DNA of 64,000 nucleotides from Porphyrobacter sp. AAP82 (GTDB lineage: Bacteria > Pseudomonadota > Alphaproteobacteria > Sphingomonadales > Sphingomonadaceae), in contig NZ_ANFX01000016.1 of the NCBI RefSeq assembly GCF_000331285.1, positions 52,844 to 116,843 on the forward strand, in the 5' to 3' direction. A program made the position numbers and the translations under genes. Shown here one piece after another: positions 21,708 to 32,274 of this stretch. Every line of letters begins with the position of its first letter. Positions within the stretch are counted from its first letter, which is position 1. The notes beneath the pieces were generated by a model. The model saw only the letters and a program-made list of their open reading frames with translations. It was not told the DNA's origin and did no database searches.

Positions 21708-22020
21708 GGTCGCTCTCATCCCTCTCCCGCCGCGCACCGGCCCTCAGGCGTGACGCGGCCCGCCCTTGCATCTATGCTTGCGCCTCTGGTGGGCGGTAAA
21801 GCGATGCTCAAGGGCCGGCGCGCAGTCTGGACGCCCTGCAAAAATTTGCAAGAAACTTTGCGGCTGGCAGCAGGAAAAATCGGCATTCCGCCGCAAGGTC
21901 TAGCATTTTTCCAGCAAATCCTTTTATTTGGCTCAGGTCAAGGCGCCCGCAAACATGCGTCACAAAGATTTGCAAAAACCTTCCTAAGCTGTCACAAGCC
22001 GCTCCGGAGGGAGTTGGGTT
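21708..22020. promoter_or_regulatory. Divergent promoter region of the maltodextrin operons
   Basis: This 313-base gap separates the minus-strand permease-GH13-GH97 operon from the plus-strand GH13-GH13-lacI-halogenase operon, so it must hold both promoters. Its AT-richness stands out from its surroundings. Two related elements occur: TGCAAAAATTTGCAAGAAA at 21837-21855, with an imperfect palindrome GCAAA-NN-TTTGC, and ATTTGCAAAAA at 21968-21978. They are candidate operators. The ribosome-binding site GGAGGGAG of the plus-strand amylase is at the right end (about 22006-22013). I could not place a convincing -35/-10 pair. Confidence 0.55.
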
Positions 22021-23864
22021 ATGAGGCGAATCTTCGCGAAGGCGGCGGCTGTGCTGTGGGCGGGCACCGCGATCACTGGAGCGCCGCTCGCGGCCCAGGC
22101 CACAGCCGCGCAGCCCCCTGCCGCACCCCCGATCGCCGAGCGCGGGCTCGAGGACGAGATCATCTATTTCGTCCTGCCCGACCGCTTCGCCGATGGCGAC
22201 CCGAACAACAACCGGGGCAGCCTCAAGGGCGGGCCGTTCCAGCATGGCTTTGATCCCGCCCACAAGGGCTTCTACCACGGCGGCGACCTCAAGGGTCTGA
22301 CCGCCAAGCTCGACTACATCCAGGGTATGGGCGTCACCGCGATCTGGTTCGCGCCGATCTTCAAGAACAAGCCGGTGCAGGGCATGCCCGGGCAGGAGAG
22401 CGCGGGCTATCACGGCTACTGGGTGACCGATTTCACCCAGGTCGATCCGCATTTCGGCACCAATGCCGAGTTCAAGGCCTTCGTCGATGCCGGCCATGCA
22501 CGCGGGATGAAGGTCTACATGGACATCATCATCAACCACACCGCCGACGTGATCGACTATGCGGGCGGCAAATACGATTACCGCAGCAAGGGCGAGTATC
22601 CCTTCTCGAGAGCCGGCGGTATAGGCGGCAAGCCGATCAACGAGGGCTTTTCGGGCGACGACAATCCCGATCCTGCCAACTGGGCCAAACTCACCGACCC
22701 GGCCTTTGCCTACACCCCCGTGGTGCGCGAGGCCGAGAAGGACGTGAAAGTCCCCGCCTGGCTCAACGACGTGACGCTCTACCACAACCGCGGCAATTCG
22801 CATTGGGTGGGCGAGAGCAGCCTCTACGGCGACTTTTCGGGATTGGACGATCTCGCTACCGAGAACCCGCGCGTCGTCCAAGGCATGATCGACATCTTCG
22901 GGGCATGGATCGACGATTACGGGATCGACGGCTACCGCATCGACACCGCCAAGCACGTGAACCCCGAGTTCTGGCAGGCCTTCACCCCGGCGATCCTCGC
23001 GCGTGCCCATGCCAAGGGGATCAAGCACTTCCACATCTTCGGCGAGATCGCCTACGAGGAACCCACCGCCACCATCGCCGCACAGGTGATGGCGCAGAGC
23101 CACCTGCCCTATGCGCTCGACATGGGCTTTGCCAAGGCCGCGCAACTGGTCGCATCCGGCAAGGCGGGGCCGCGGCTGATGGCCGAATTCCTCGATCAGG
23201 ACGCGATCTACCCCGGGGGTGCGAAGACCGCGCTGGGCCTGCCCACCTTCCTCGGCAACCACGATTTCGGGCGCTTTTCGATGTTCGTCGCGCAGATGAG
23301 CGGGTCGCGGGACGAGGGCAGGCTGCTCGCCCGCGTCAAGCTCGGCCATGCGATGATGTTCCTGCTGCGCGGGGTGCCGACGGTCTATTACGGGGACGAG
23401 CAGGGCTTCATTTCCGATGGCAACGACCAGCTGGCGCGCGAGGACATGTTCCCTTCCAGTGTCGCGGTCTACAACGACAATGACCTGATCGGCACCGATG
23501 CCACCACCGCCGAGGACAATTTCGACCCTTCCCATCCGCTCTACCGCCTGATTGCGGAGCTTTCGGCCGCGCGCACCGCCAGCCCGGCGCTGCGCCGCGG
23601 CCTTTCGAAGGTGCGCGCCTTCACCGAAACCGGCCCCGGCCTGCTTGCGGTCGAGCGCCACGATCCGGCCAGCGGCCAGCGCGTGCTGGCGGTGTTCAAC
23701 TCCGGCGAAAGGCCACTTTCGCAAACCATCGAGGTCAGCTACGCGGCCCGCGGCATTTCGCCGCTGGTCGGCCCCTGCCCCGCCGCGCTCGCCGCGCCAG
23801 GCTCGGCAAAGGTCACCCTGCCCGCCTTCGGCTTTGCCGCCTGCATTCTGGAGACCGACAAGTA

Positions 23865-23865
<1 letters not shown>
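22021..23865 (+). CDS. Exported GH13 alpha-amylase/cyclomaltodextrinase-type enzyme
   Basis: A 614-residue GH13 enzyme with an N-terminal signal sequence (MRRIFAKAAAVLWAGTAITGAPLAAQA). The barrel begins at about residue 44 (DEIIYFVLPDRFADGDPNNN). The catalytic residues are D308 (IDGYRIDTAKHV), E342 (HIFGEIAYEE) and D415 (LGNHDFGRF). A C-terminal beta domain carries FAACILETDK. Substrates are likely starch-derived oligosaccharides in the periplasm. A strong ribosome-binding site GGAGGGAG lies upstream. The TAA stop overlaps the next GH13 start (TAATG). It is the first gene of a four-gene operon that ends with a tryptophan-halogenase-like gene. Confidence 0.92.
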
Positions 23866-25516
<1,651 letters not shown>

Positions 25517-25517
<1 letters not shown>

Positions 25518-26551
25518 TGGCCGACCTCCCGCCCTCGCCTGCCGCGCGGCGCAGCGCCACGCTCGAGGACATCGCGCGCGAGGCGGGGGTCTCGATCTCG
25601 ACCGTCAGCCGCGCGCTGAACGACAGCCCTTCGGTCAAGCGGCGCACCAAGCAGCAGATCTGGCAGATCGCCCGCGCCCATGATTACGAGTTCCGCGCGA
25701 GCATGCCGAGCGGGCCGATCGGCGCCGATGCGACCCTTGCCGTGGTCGTCCCCGCCCCGCAGGGCCGTGACGGGCGGGTGTCGGACCCCTTCTTCCTCGA
25801 ACTCCTCGCCGGCATCGCCGAAGCCGCGCGCGAGCGCAACGCGGACCTCATCATCAGCCACCTCGCCCCCCGCGCCACCGGCGATCTCGACTACGCGATG
25901 AGCACGAGCCGCGCGACCGGGGTGATCTTCATCGGCCAGTCCTCGCTCCATCACGAGTTCAACGCCCTCGCCGCGCGCGACAACCGCTTCGTGGTGTGGG
26001 GTGCGGAGTTCCCGGACGCGCAGTATTGCGTGATCGGATCGGACAACCTTGCAGGCGGCCGCCGCGCCACCTCGCACCTTGCCCGGCTCGGACGGCGCCG
26101 CATCGCCTTCCTCGGCGACAGCGAGGCGCCCGAGGCCGAACAGCGCCTGCGCGGATACAAGCAGGCGCTGGAACAGGCCGGCATCGCCTTTGACGACGAT
26201 CTGATCGTCCCTGCCCACTTCGAGGTCCACTCCGCCGAGGCAGCGGTGCGGAGCGCGCTGGCCCGCGGCCTGAGGTTCGATGCGATCTTCGCCGCCTCCG
26301 ACCTCATCGCCATCGGCGCGATCCGCGCGCTGACCCGCTCCGGGATGCGGGTGCCAGAGGACGTGTCGGTGGTGGGATATGACAACATCCCCGCCGCGCG
26401 CCTCGTCACCCCGCAGCTCACCACCATCGACCAGGACGCCAACCTTGCAGGGCGCATGCTGGTCTCCAAGCTGATCGACAAGGGCGATGGCCCGGCGATC
26501 TCGCAGCGGCTCGAGACGAGCCTGTTGATCCGCGAGAGCTGCGGCGGATGA
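25517..26551 (+). CDS. LacI-family transcriptional regulator of the maltodextrin locus
   Basis: A 344-residue LacI/GalR-type regulator. The N-terminal helix-turn-helix lies at about residues 14-40 ([20 protein letters not shown]) with hinge region to about 62. The periplasmic-binding-protein-like effector domain follows ([23 protein letters not shown] ... [21 protein letters not shown]). In the similar Caulobacter locus the LacI-type protein MalI controls the maltose receptor and enzymes, so a maltodextrin-responsive repressor is the natural reading. The dyad at 31295-31318 is the best candidate target. Start and stop overlap both neighbours (TGATG and ATGA). Confidence 0.92.
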
Positions 26552-28068
26552 CGGCAAGCCCTGCCCCCCTCAAGTCGATCACCATCGTCGGCGGCGGCAG
26601 CGCCGGGTGGATGACGGCGGCTGCACTGTCGCAGGCCGTGGGCGGGGCTTGCGCGATCACCCTCATCGAGAGCGAGGCGATCGGCACGGTCGGCGTGGGC
26701 GAGGCCACCATCCCTCCGATCCGCCACTTCAACCAGCGCCTCGGCATCGACGAGGCGACCTTCGTGCGCGAGACGCAAGGGTCTTACAAGCTCGGCATCG
26801 AGTTCGTCGATTGGGGCCGCAAGGACCACCGCTACTTCCACCCCTTCGGCCAGTACGGTGCCGAGTTCGACACCGTGCCCTTCTACCACCACTGGATGGC
26901 CGAGCATCTCGAAGGCCGCGCGCCGGGCCCGATCGACGACTTCTCGATGTGCTGGGCGATGGCGAAGGCCGGCAAGTTCAGCCATCCCTCGCCCGACCGC
27001 CGTCTCATCCAGTCGACCTTCGACTACGCCTACCACTTCGATGCCGGGCTCTACGCCGCCTTCCTCAGGCGCTATGCCGAGGCCCGCGGGGTGACGCGGA
27101 TCGAGGGCAAGGTCGTCGATGTCACCCTGAGGGGCGCGGACGGCTTCATCGAGGCGGTCACCCTCGACAACGGCGCACGCGTCACGGGTGAGCTGTTCGT
27201 CGACTGCTCGGGCTTCCGCGGCCTCTTGATCGAGGAGGCGCTCGAGGCAGGCTACGACAACTGGCAGGCCTGGCTCCCCTGCGACCGCGCCGTCGCGGTG
27301 CCCTGCGAGCGGGGGGAGTTCACCCCCTTCACCCGCTCCACCGCCAGGGAGGCCGGGTGGCAGTGGCGCATCCCGCTCCAGCACCGCACCGGCAACGGCT
27401 ATGTCCATTGCAGCCAGTTCATCTCCGAGGACGAGGCCGCTGCCACCCTGCTCGCCAACCTCGACGGCAAGGCGCTCGCCGACCCGCGCCCCTTGCGCTT
27501 CGTCACCGGCAAGCGCCGGGAGTTCTGGAAGCGCAACTGCGTCGCCATCGGACTGGCCGCCGGGTTCATGGAGCCGCTCGAATCGACCAGCCTCCACCTC
27601 ATCCAGTACGGCATCCTGCGCCTCATCGCGCTCCTGCCCGACGCCGCCATGTCGCCGCTGCTCGCCCGCGAGTACAACGCCCAGACGACGCGCGAGTACG
27701 AGCTGATCCGCGACTTCCTGATCCTCCACTACAAGGCAACCACCCGCGACGACAGCGAGCTGTGGCGCTACTGCGCCGCCATGCCGATCCCCGACACCTT
27801 GCAGTACAAGATCGACCACTTCCGGTCCCACGGCATGCTCGTCGCCGAGAGCCACGAGCTGTTCGCCAACCCCAGCTGGATCGCGGTGTATCTCGGCCAG
27901 GGCATCGTGCCCGGGCGCGCCCCCGCGCTGGCGCAGCTGCGGCCGGGCGTGCCCGTGGCCGAGCGCTTGGCCCAGATCCGCAGCGCGATGGACGAGGCGG
28001 TGGCCGCCATGCCGTCACACGGCGAGTTCATCGCCCGCCACTGCGCCGCCCCGACGCTGGCGGCCTGA
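26548..28068 (+). CDS. Flavin-dependent tryptophan-halogenase-like protein (first copy)
   Basis: A 506-residue protein of the FAD-dependent tryptophan halogenase superfamily. The FAD-binding GGGSAGW motif is at residues 15-21. The lysine matching catalytic K79 of PrnA/RebH is K81 (GSYKLGIEF), the WxWxIP halogenase signature is at 271-276 and the active-site glutamate matching PrnA E346 is E345 (EPLESTS). All halogenase hallmarks are intact. Such proteins are regularly encoded next to TonB-dependent receptors in Caulobacter, sphingomonads and xanthomonads; one relative, BrvH, brominates indole. Why they accompany sugar uptake is not known. It is the last gene of the operon and overlaps lacI by 4 bases. 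Confidence 0.93.
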   Translation: MTASPAPLKSITIVGGGSAGWMTAAALSQAVGGACAITLIESEAIGTVGVGEATIPPIRHFNQRLGIDEATFVRETQGSYKLGIEFVDWGRKDHRYFHPFGQYGAEFDTVPFYHHWMAEHLEGRAPGPIDDFSMCWAMAKAGKFSHPSPDRRLIQSTFDYAYHFDAGLYAAFLRRYAEARGVTRIEGKVVDVTLRGADGFIEAVTLDNGARVTGELFVDCSGFRGLLIEEALEAGYDNWQAWLPCDRAVAVPCERGEFTPFTRSTAREAGWQWRIPLQHRTGNGYVHCSQFISEDEAAATLLANLDGKALADPRPLRFVTGKRREFWKRNCVAIGLAAGFMEPLESTSLHLIQYGILRLIALLPDAAMSPLLAREYNAQTTREYELIRDFLILHYKATTRDDSELWRYCAAMPIPDTLQYKIDHFRSHGMLVAESHELFANPSWIAVYLGQGIVPGRAPALAQLRPGVPVAERLAQIRSAMDEAVAAMPSHGEFIARHCAAPTLAA

Positions 28069-28110
28069 GGACGCCCGCCGGCGGCGCTTCCCCCTGCCCG
28101 TCGCCTGCGC

Positions 28111-28248
28111 GTGTAGGAGACACATGAGACACTGTCCTGGGGCGGAAATCCCGCCCCCGCGATGGCGCTTGCGAGCGGGGTCACAGACAGGGGCGATGCG
28201 CAGGTCATCCTTTCGTGTCTGGCACATCCGGCACCCTGTAGGAAAGCG
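28111..28248 (+). repeat. Dispersed structured element, copy A
   Basis: About 138 bases that recur at 57751-57883. Shared blocks are GTGTAGGAGACA at the left end, TGAGACACTGTCC next to it, an internal GGGGCG-ATGCG block followed by GTCAT, and TGTAGGAAAGCG at the right end. After the first block there is a hairpin GGGGCGG-AAATC-CCGCCCC. At the same place copy B has a different but also paired hairpin. Both copies lie after a plus-strand gene and before a converging minus-strand gene. It may be a REP-like repeat or a small structured RNA. Confidence 0.75.
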
Positions 28249-28286
28249 CTGCCTCGGCCCCCGTGTGCCGCGTCCTGTTCCAACGC

Positions 28287-28317
28287 AAAAGGGGCCCGCC
28301 ATCGCTGGCGAGCCCCT
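28287..28317 (-). terminator. Terminator of the TonB-dependent receptor gene
   Basis: The stem pairs 28290-28301 with 28306-28317 (12 bp, one mismatch, loop TCGC). On the minus strand it is followed by a run of four T (28287-28290). It lies 35 bases beyond the receptor stop codon. Confidence 0.75.
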
Positions 28318-28351
28318 GCCTTGCCCCGGTGCGACCCTCAGGCCGCAGCGA

Positions 28352-31126
28352 TCAGAAGGTCTTGCGGATCGTGAAGTTGAAGGTCCGCCCGTAAAGCTCG
28401 TGACGGCTCGGGAAGGTCCCGATCTGCTGCCCGCCGGCATTGAACAGGGCGTTCTCGGTCACGAACGGCTCGTTGGTCAGGTTGAACACTTCGGCCAGCA
28501 CCTGCACCCCGTTGAGGACACTGCCTTCCTTGCTGAAGGTGTAGCCAATCTGCGCGTCGAGGATCGTTTCGGGCTGCGCCTGCGCACCCGAGAGCGAACC
28601 GTCGAAGTTCTGCACTTCCGACAGGAAGCCCGAACGGTAGCGCGCGGCGAGCTTGGCGCGGAAGCCGTACTTTTCGTAGAAGATGTCGCCCGACCAGGTG
28701 ACATCCGAATAGCCCGGAATAGAGATCGGGTTGAAGTTCTGGTTCTGCACCTCGGCATCGGCATAGGTGATGCTGGCAAAGCCGCCGAAGCCGTCGAGGG
28801 TTTCGGAGACATCGCCGAAGTTCACGCGCACCGTGCCTTCGATCCCGGTGATCGAACCGTCAGCGAAGTTGACCGGACCGTTGAAGATGCCGACCGCAAC
28901 CCGCGGATCGGTGGCAAGGATGCCGCCCGCGCCGAAGTTCTGGATCGACTGGGTGAGGTCCTTCAGCTCGCTGAAGTCGATGACCCAGTCCGACAGGTCC
29001 TTGTAGAACGCTGCGACGATGATCGCGCTGCCGGGCGAGAAGTACTTCTCGAGGCTGATGTCGTAGGAGGTCGACTTGTAGGGCTCGAGCTGCGGGTTGC
29101 CGCCGCCGAGGTTGAAGCAGACCACCGACGGCGGATTGAAGGCGATCACCCGGTCGGGGCGCTGGTCGTTGTTGGTGTCGACACAGCTCAGCGCGTTGAA
29201 CCCGATGTTCTGGTTCGCCGTCATCTGGTCGAGCCGCGCGCGGGTGATGGTCTGGGCAAAAGCGACACGGATGAAGGTGTCTTCCATCACCTCGAAGCTG
29301 AGGTTGGCGCTCGGCAGCCAGTTGCTGAAGCTGTGGTCGACCGCGTTGGTGCCGCCGGCGATGGTGCCGGTCGAACCCTGCTTGGTGTCGGCATAGCGCA
29401 GACCGATATTGCCGCGCACCGGCACCGATCCGAGATCGCCGTCGATGTCGGCCTGGATGTAGAAGTTGTGGACCCGCTCCTCGACGACCCACTGGGTGTC
29501 GAAGGTCGCCTTCTCGACGCGGTAGGTGCCGTCGGTCAGGAAGCTTGCAGGGTCATAGGCAAGGATGTCCATGCCCAGGCTTTTGGTGTTGGTGGCCCCG
29601 ACGATCGCACCGGCCGGCACGGCAAGGCCGTTGCCGAAGGCTGCGGTGGGACGCAGGAAGGATTCGTTCGAATCGAAGTCCTTGCTGCGGTCGGTATAGA
29701 GCCAGCCCACGGTGATCTTGTCGAGAAGGCCACCGTCGAACTCCCAGTAGGTTTCGGCGCGCAGCTGGTGCAGCTCGTCATTGATCTGCGGCTGCTTGAT
29801 GAAGCCGACCTGGCCCCACCCGCCCGGATCGGTGAGCAGGACGTTGGCGGGGTTGGTGTAATCGAGCTGGCTGGCGATGGTGTACTGGCCGTCGCTCGGG
29901 AAGGTGAAGGTCAGGCGGTCCTGCGCGCCGCTGCGGGCGCGGCCGGTGCCGGCGTAGCTTTCGTAGTCGATGTCGTTGCGATCGAGCGTCGAATAGCCGT
30001 AGTCGAGCACGAAGCCGAGGTTGTCGGTCGCCTTCCATTCCATGTTCGCGCCGACCGCGAAGATCTGGCTTTCCGCGCCTTCGGTGTCGGTGCGCAGGAT
30101 CGGCACGACCGCGTTGTAGGTGGCGCTGTCGGCAAAGGGCCCGCTGCCGGTCGCGCCGCCGAAGGTCGCGCCGCTCCACGAGGCGATCGGGGTTTCGGTG
30201 CCGCGGAAGATGCCGCTGTCGCTGGTGTCGGTGAAGAAGCCGTCAACCGTCAGCGAGAAGCTGTCGGTGGGCTCGAACTGGAGGGTGCCGGCCAGCGAGG
30301 TGCGCTCGAACGAGCGGCTGACGACGCCCTGGCGCGGGTTGTCGGCGGGGTAGATGACGCCCTGCGCGGTGCGGCCGATCTGGAACTGGTTGGTCTTCAG
30401 CTCGCGGCTGATGAACTGGGTCGGGTTCGACTGGACGGTGACGCCCAGCGCCCAGCCCACGGTGCCCGCTTCGTTCTGGTCGATGTAGCTGCCGAAGAAG
30501 CGGTAGCCGTCAGCCGCGAAATCGGGGTTGAGCTTGCCGCTGTCGTTGATGGTGTAGGTCGCCGAAGCGGTGATCTGGCGCTTCTTGGAATCGAGCGGCT
30601 TGATGGTGCGCAGGTCGACCGCGCCGGCGATGCCGATCGCGGCGAGCTGCGCATCGCCGGTCTTGTAGACGATGCCCTGGCCGATCAGTTCCGAGGGGAA
30701 CTGGTCGAATTCGATCCCGCGGTTGTTGCCCGCCGAGACAACTTCGCGGCCGTTGAGGAGCGCGAGGCTGAAGTCCGGGCCGAGGCCGCGGATCGAGACC
30801 TGCTGCGAACGGCCGCGCACGCGCTGGGCGGTGACGCCGGGCAGACGCGCGAGGGTATCGGCGATCGACAGGTCGGGCAGGAGGCCGATGTCTTCGGCCG
30901 CGATCACTTCGACGATCGAGGTCGAATTCTTCTTGGCATCGAGCGAGGACTGGATCGACCCGCGGATACCGGTGACGACGATCGCATCGCCTTCCTCGTC
31001 GACGGCAGCCTGTTCTTCGGCCGGTGCGTCCTGAGCCATGACCGGCGCACCGGTGACGGCGAGCGCCAGAAAGGTCGCGGCCCCGCACAGCAGGCGCGCG
31101 CTTGCATTGATCCCGTTCATTTTCAT
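28352..31126 (-). CDS. TonB-dependent outer-membrane receptor, probable maltodextrin transporter (MalA-like)
   Basis: A 924-residue TonB-dependent receptor with signal peptide (cleavage near APVMAQ|DAP) and a TonB-box-like DAIVVTG just after an acidic stretch. The plug domain follows (SIADTLARLPGVTAQRV ... VSIRGLGPDFSLALLNGREV), then a 22-strand barrel ending in the aromatic terminus TIRKTF. The size and the plug sequence fit the carbohydrate group that includes MalA of Caulobacter. ATG 31126 was chosen because GGAGGGG lies about 8 bases upstream; the frame continues further but without family sequence. The gene is monocistronic, divergent from the DUF6445 gene, with its own terminator. Confidence 0.93.
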   Translation of the reverse strand: MKMNGINASARLLCGAATFLALAVTGAPVMAQDAPAEEQAAVDEEGDAIVVTGIRGSIQSSLDAKKNSTSIVEVIAAEDIGLLPDLSIADTLARLPGVTAQRVRGRSQQVSIRGLGPDFSLALLNGREVVSAGNNRGIEFDQFPSELIGQGIVYKTGDAQLAAIGIAGAVDLRTIKPLDSKKRQITASATYTINDSGKLNPDFAADGYRFFGSYIDQNEAGTVGWALGVTVQSNPTQFISRELKTNQFQIGRTAQGVIYPADNPRQGVVSRSFERTSLAGTLQFEPTDSFSLTVDGFFTDTSDSGIFRGTETPIASWSGATFGGATGSGPFADSATYNAVVPILRTDTEGAESQIFAVGANMEWKATDNLGFVLDYGYSTLDRNDIDYESYAGTGRARSGAQDRLTFTFPSDGQYTIASQLDYTNPANVLLTDPGGWGQVGFIKQPQINDELHQLRAETYWEFDGGLLDKITVGWLYTDRSKDFDSNESFLRPTAAFGNGLAVPAGAIVGATNTKSLGMDILAYDPASFLTDGTYRVEKATFDTQWVVEERVHNFYIQADIDGDLGSVPVRGNIGLRYADTKQGSTGTIAGGTNAVDHSFSNWLPSANLSFEVMEDTFIRVAFAQTITRARLDQMTANQNIGFNALSCVDTNNDQRPDRVIAFNPPSVVCFNLGGGNPQLEPYKSTSYDISLEKYFSPGSAIIVAAFYKDLSDWVIDFSELKDLTQSIQNFGAGGILATDPRVAVGIFNGPVNFADGSITGIEGTVRVNFGDVSETLDGFGGFASITYADAEVQNQNFNPISIPGYSDVTWSGDIFYEKYGFRAKLAARYRSGFLSEVQNFDGSLSGAQAQPETILDAQIGYTFSKEGSVLNGVQVLAEVFNLTNEPFVTENALFNAGGQQIGTFPSRHELYGRTFNFTIRKTF

Positions 31127-31497
31127 CAGAAGTCCCCTCCCGCAAGCACCGTTCGGCGGCGCTTTGCAGATTTTTTCATAGCCGAACCTGAACCTCAGGT
31201 AAATCGCCAAATGGCAGGCTTTTGCAGAGACCCCGAAAATCTTATGTTTTCGTTCTTGTTCATGTGCTTGCTTGAGAATGTGGGGGTCAATCGGGCCGAT
31301 GATAACGCTATCATCGGCATCAATGTTGCGCGATTGTCACAGTTTTTCCGGATGCCGCGGTGCAGCATGGCGATCCCCCCTCGACGAACGGCCGCCACGC
31401 GCCGCCCAAGGCCGGGGATAACGGTCCTTTTCAAGCGATTTCATGAACTTGTTTGCAGGGCTTGGAGCCGGGCGGCGAGTTTGTTAGGCTCCCGTGC
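31127..31497. promoter_or_regulatory. Divergent promoter region between the TonB receptor and the DUF6445 gene
   Basis: A 371-base non-coding, comparatively AT-rich region. It contains the perfect dyad described separately (31295-31318), two TTTGCAGA-type elements at about 31163-31170 and 31220-31228 near the receptor start, and TTTGCAGG at 31452-31459. A low-complexity AT-rich stretch at about 31237-31262 may hold the receptor promoter. A TTG at 31453 opens a slightly longer frame into the DUF6445 gene but has no ribosome-binding site. Confidence 0.6.
31295..31318. promoter_or_regulatory. Candidate LacI-family operator (perfect 10-bp inverted repeat)
   Basis: GCCGATGATA and TATCATCGGC are exact reverse complements separated by ACGC. 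The dyad is centred on a CG step, as in most LacI/GalR-family operators. It lies 169 bases upstream of the receptor start codon and 180 bases upstream of the DUF6445 ATG. The LacI-type gene at 25517 is the obvious candidate regulator. Confidence 0.6.
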
Positions 31498-32250
31498 ATG
31501 GCCAGCCAGCCCGTCTCGCCCGGACCCGACTCCCCTGCACGCTGGGGAATTGCCCCTGCAAACTGGCAGGACGTGGAATTTCCAGAACGAGATCAGCGTC
31601 TTATCGGCATCGACAATTTTCTCGTCGACCCCGCACACGCCATCTCGCAAGCAGTTTTGCAAAAATTTGCAAAAATCACGCCGCAATATCCGGGAGTTCG
31701 CGCGGCGCTTGATCCGCAGGTGTGCCGCGCATGGCTGCGGGTCCTCGGCCCGCTGCTCGATATGTGGTTCGGCAATCCTGAGGGGCGGCCCTGGGCGATG
31801 CAGGCGTGGTATTCGCTGGTCACCACCCCGCCCGCGCACCTCGCCCCGATGCAGTGCCTGCCCCATGTCGACGGCACCGACCCGCAGCAGATCGCGATGA
31901 TGCTCTACCTCAAGCGCACCGGGCCCGGTGCCGGGCAGGCGGGCGGCACCGCCTTCTTCCGCCACCGTTCGACCGGCCTTGCCGCGCTGACCGCCGAGAC
32001 CTACCCGCGCTATGCCGCCGCGGTGCAGGCCGATTACGGCCGCACCGGGCTCCCCGCGGCCGCCTACCCCACCGACGGCGCGCCGCATTTCGAGCGCATC
32101 CACATTGCCGAGGGGCGCTTCAACCGCGCGGTGTTCTATCGCGGCAACCTGCTGCACAGCGGGGTGATCGACAACGACGCCCCCTTGCGCGCCGACCCCC
32201 GCGAGGGGCGGCTGACGATCAACGCCTTCTTCCGCCCGGCCCCGGGCTGA
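31498..32250 (+). CDS. DUF6445 protein with Fe(II)/2-oxoglutarate oxygenase-like residues
   Basis: A 250-residue cytoplasmic protein of the DUF6445 group, often found beside TonB receptors and tryptophan-halogenase-like genes. No enzyme activity is established to my knowledge. The sequence shows H123-x-D125 (LPHVDGTDP), a distal H220 (NLLHSG) and R238 (GRLTINAFF), spaced as in double-stranded beta-helix Fe(II)/2-oxoglutarate oxygenases; this is my reading, not a database result. ATG 31498 is taken as the start although its ribosome-binding site is weak. An AT-rich run of codons at residues 52-60 contrasts with the GC-rich gene. It is followed by the second halogenase-like gene 24 bases later. 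Confidence 0.8.
   Translation: MASQPVSPGPDSPARWGIAPANWQDVEFPERDQRLIGIDNFLVDPAHAISQAVLQKFAKITPQYPGVRAALDPQVCRAWLRVLGPLLDMWFGNPEGRPWAMQAWYSLVTTPPAHLAPMQCLPHVDGTDPQQIAMMLYLKRTGPGAGQAGGTAFFRHRSTGLAALTAETYPRYAAAVQADYGRTGLPAAAYPTDGAPHFERIHIAEGRFNRAVFYRGNLLHSGVIDNDAPLRADPREGRLTINAFFRPAPG
31655..31676. promoter_or_regulatory. TTTGCAAAAA double motif inside the DUF6445 gene
   Basis: TTTTGCAAAAATTTGC and a following AAAAAT form two tandem copies of the element seen at 21837 and 21968 upstream of the amylase operon. It lies within coding sequence (residues 53-60) and forces unusual codons (ttg caa aaa ttt gca aaa) in a GC-rich gene, hinting at selection on the DNA. It may be an intragenic operator or chance. 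Confidence 0.35.
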
Positions 32251-32274
32251 GCGGCGCATCAGGGGATGACAGAC

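Noticed and set aside
28124..31900. A 1258-codon plus-strand frame opposite the TonB receptor
   Set aside because: The receptor on the minus strand has signal peptide, plug and barrel. The opposite frame has only biased composition and would read through the terminator and the divergent promoter region.
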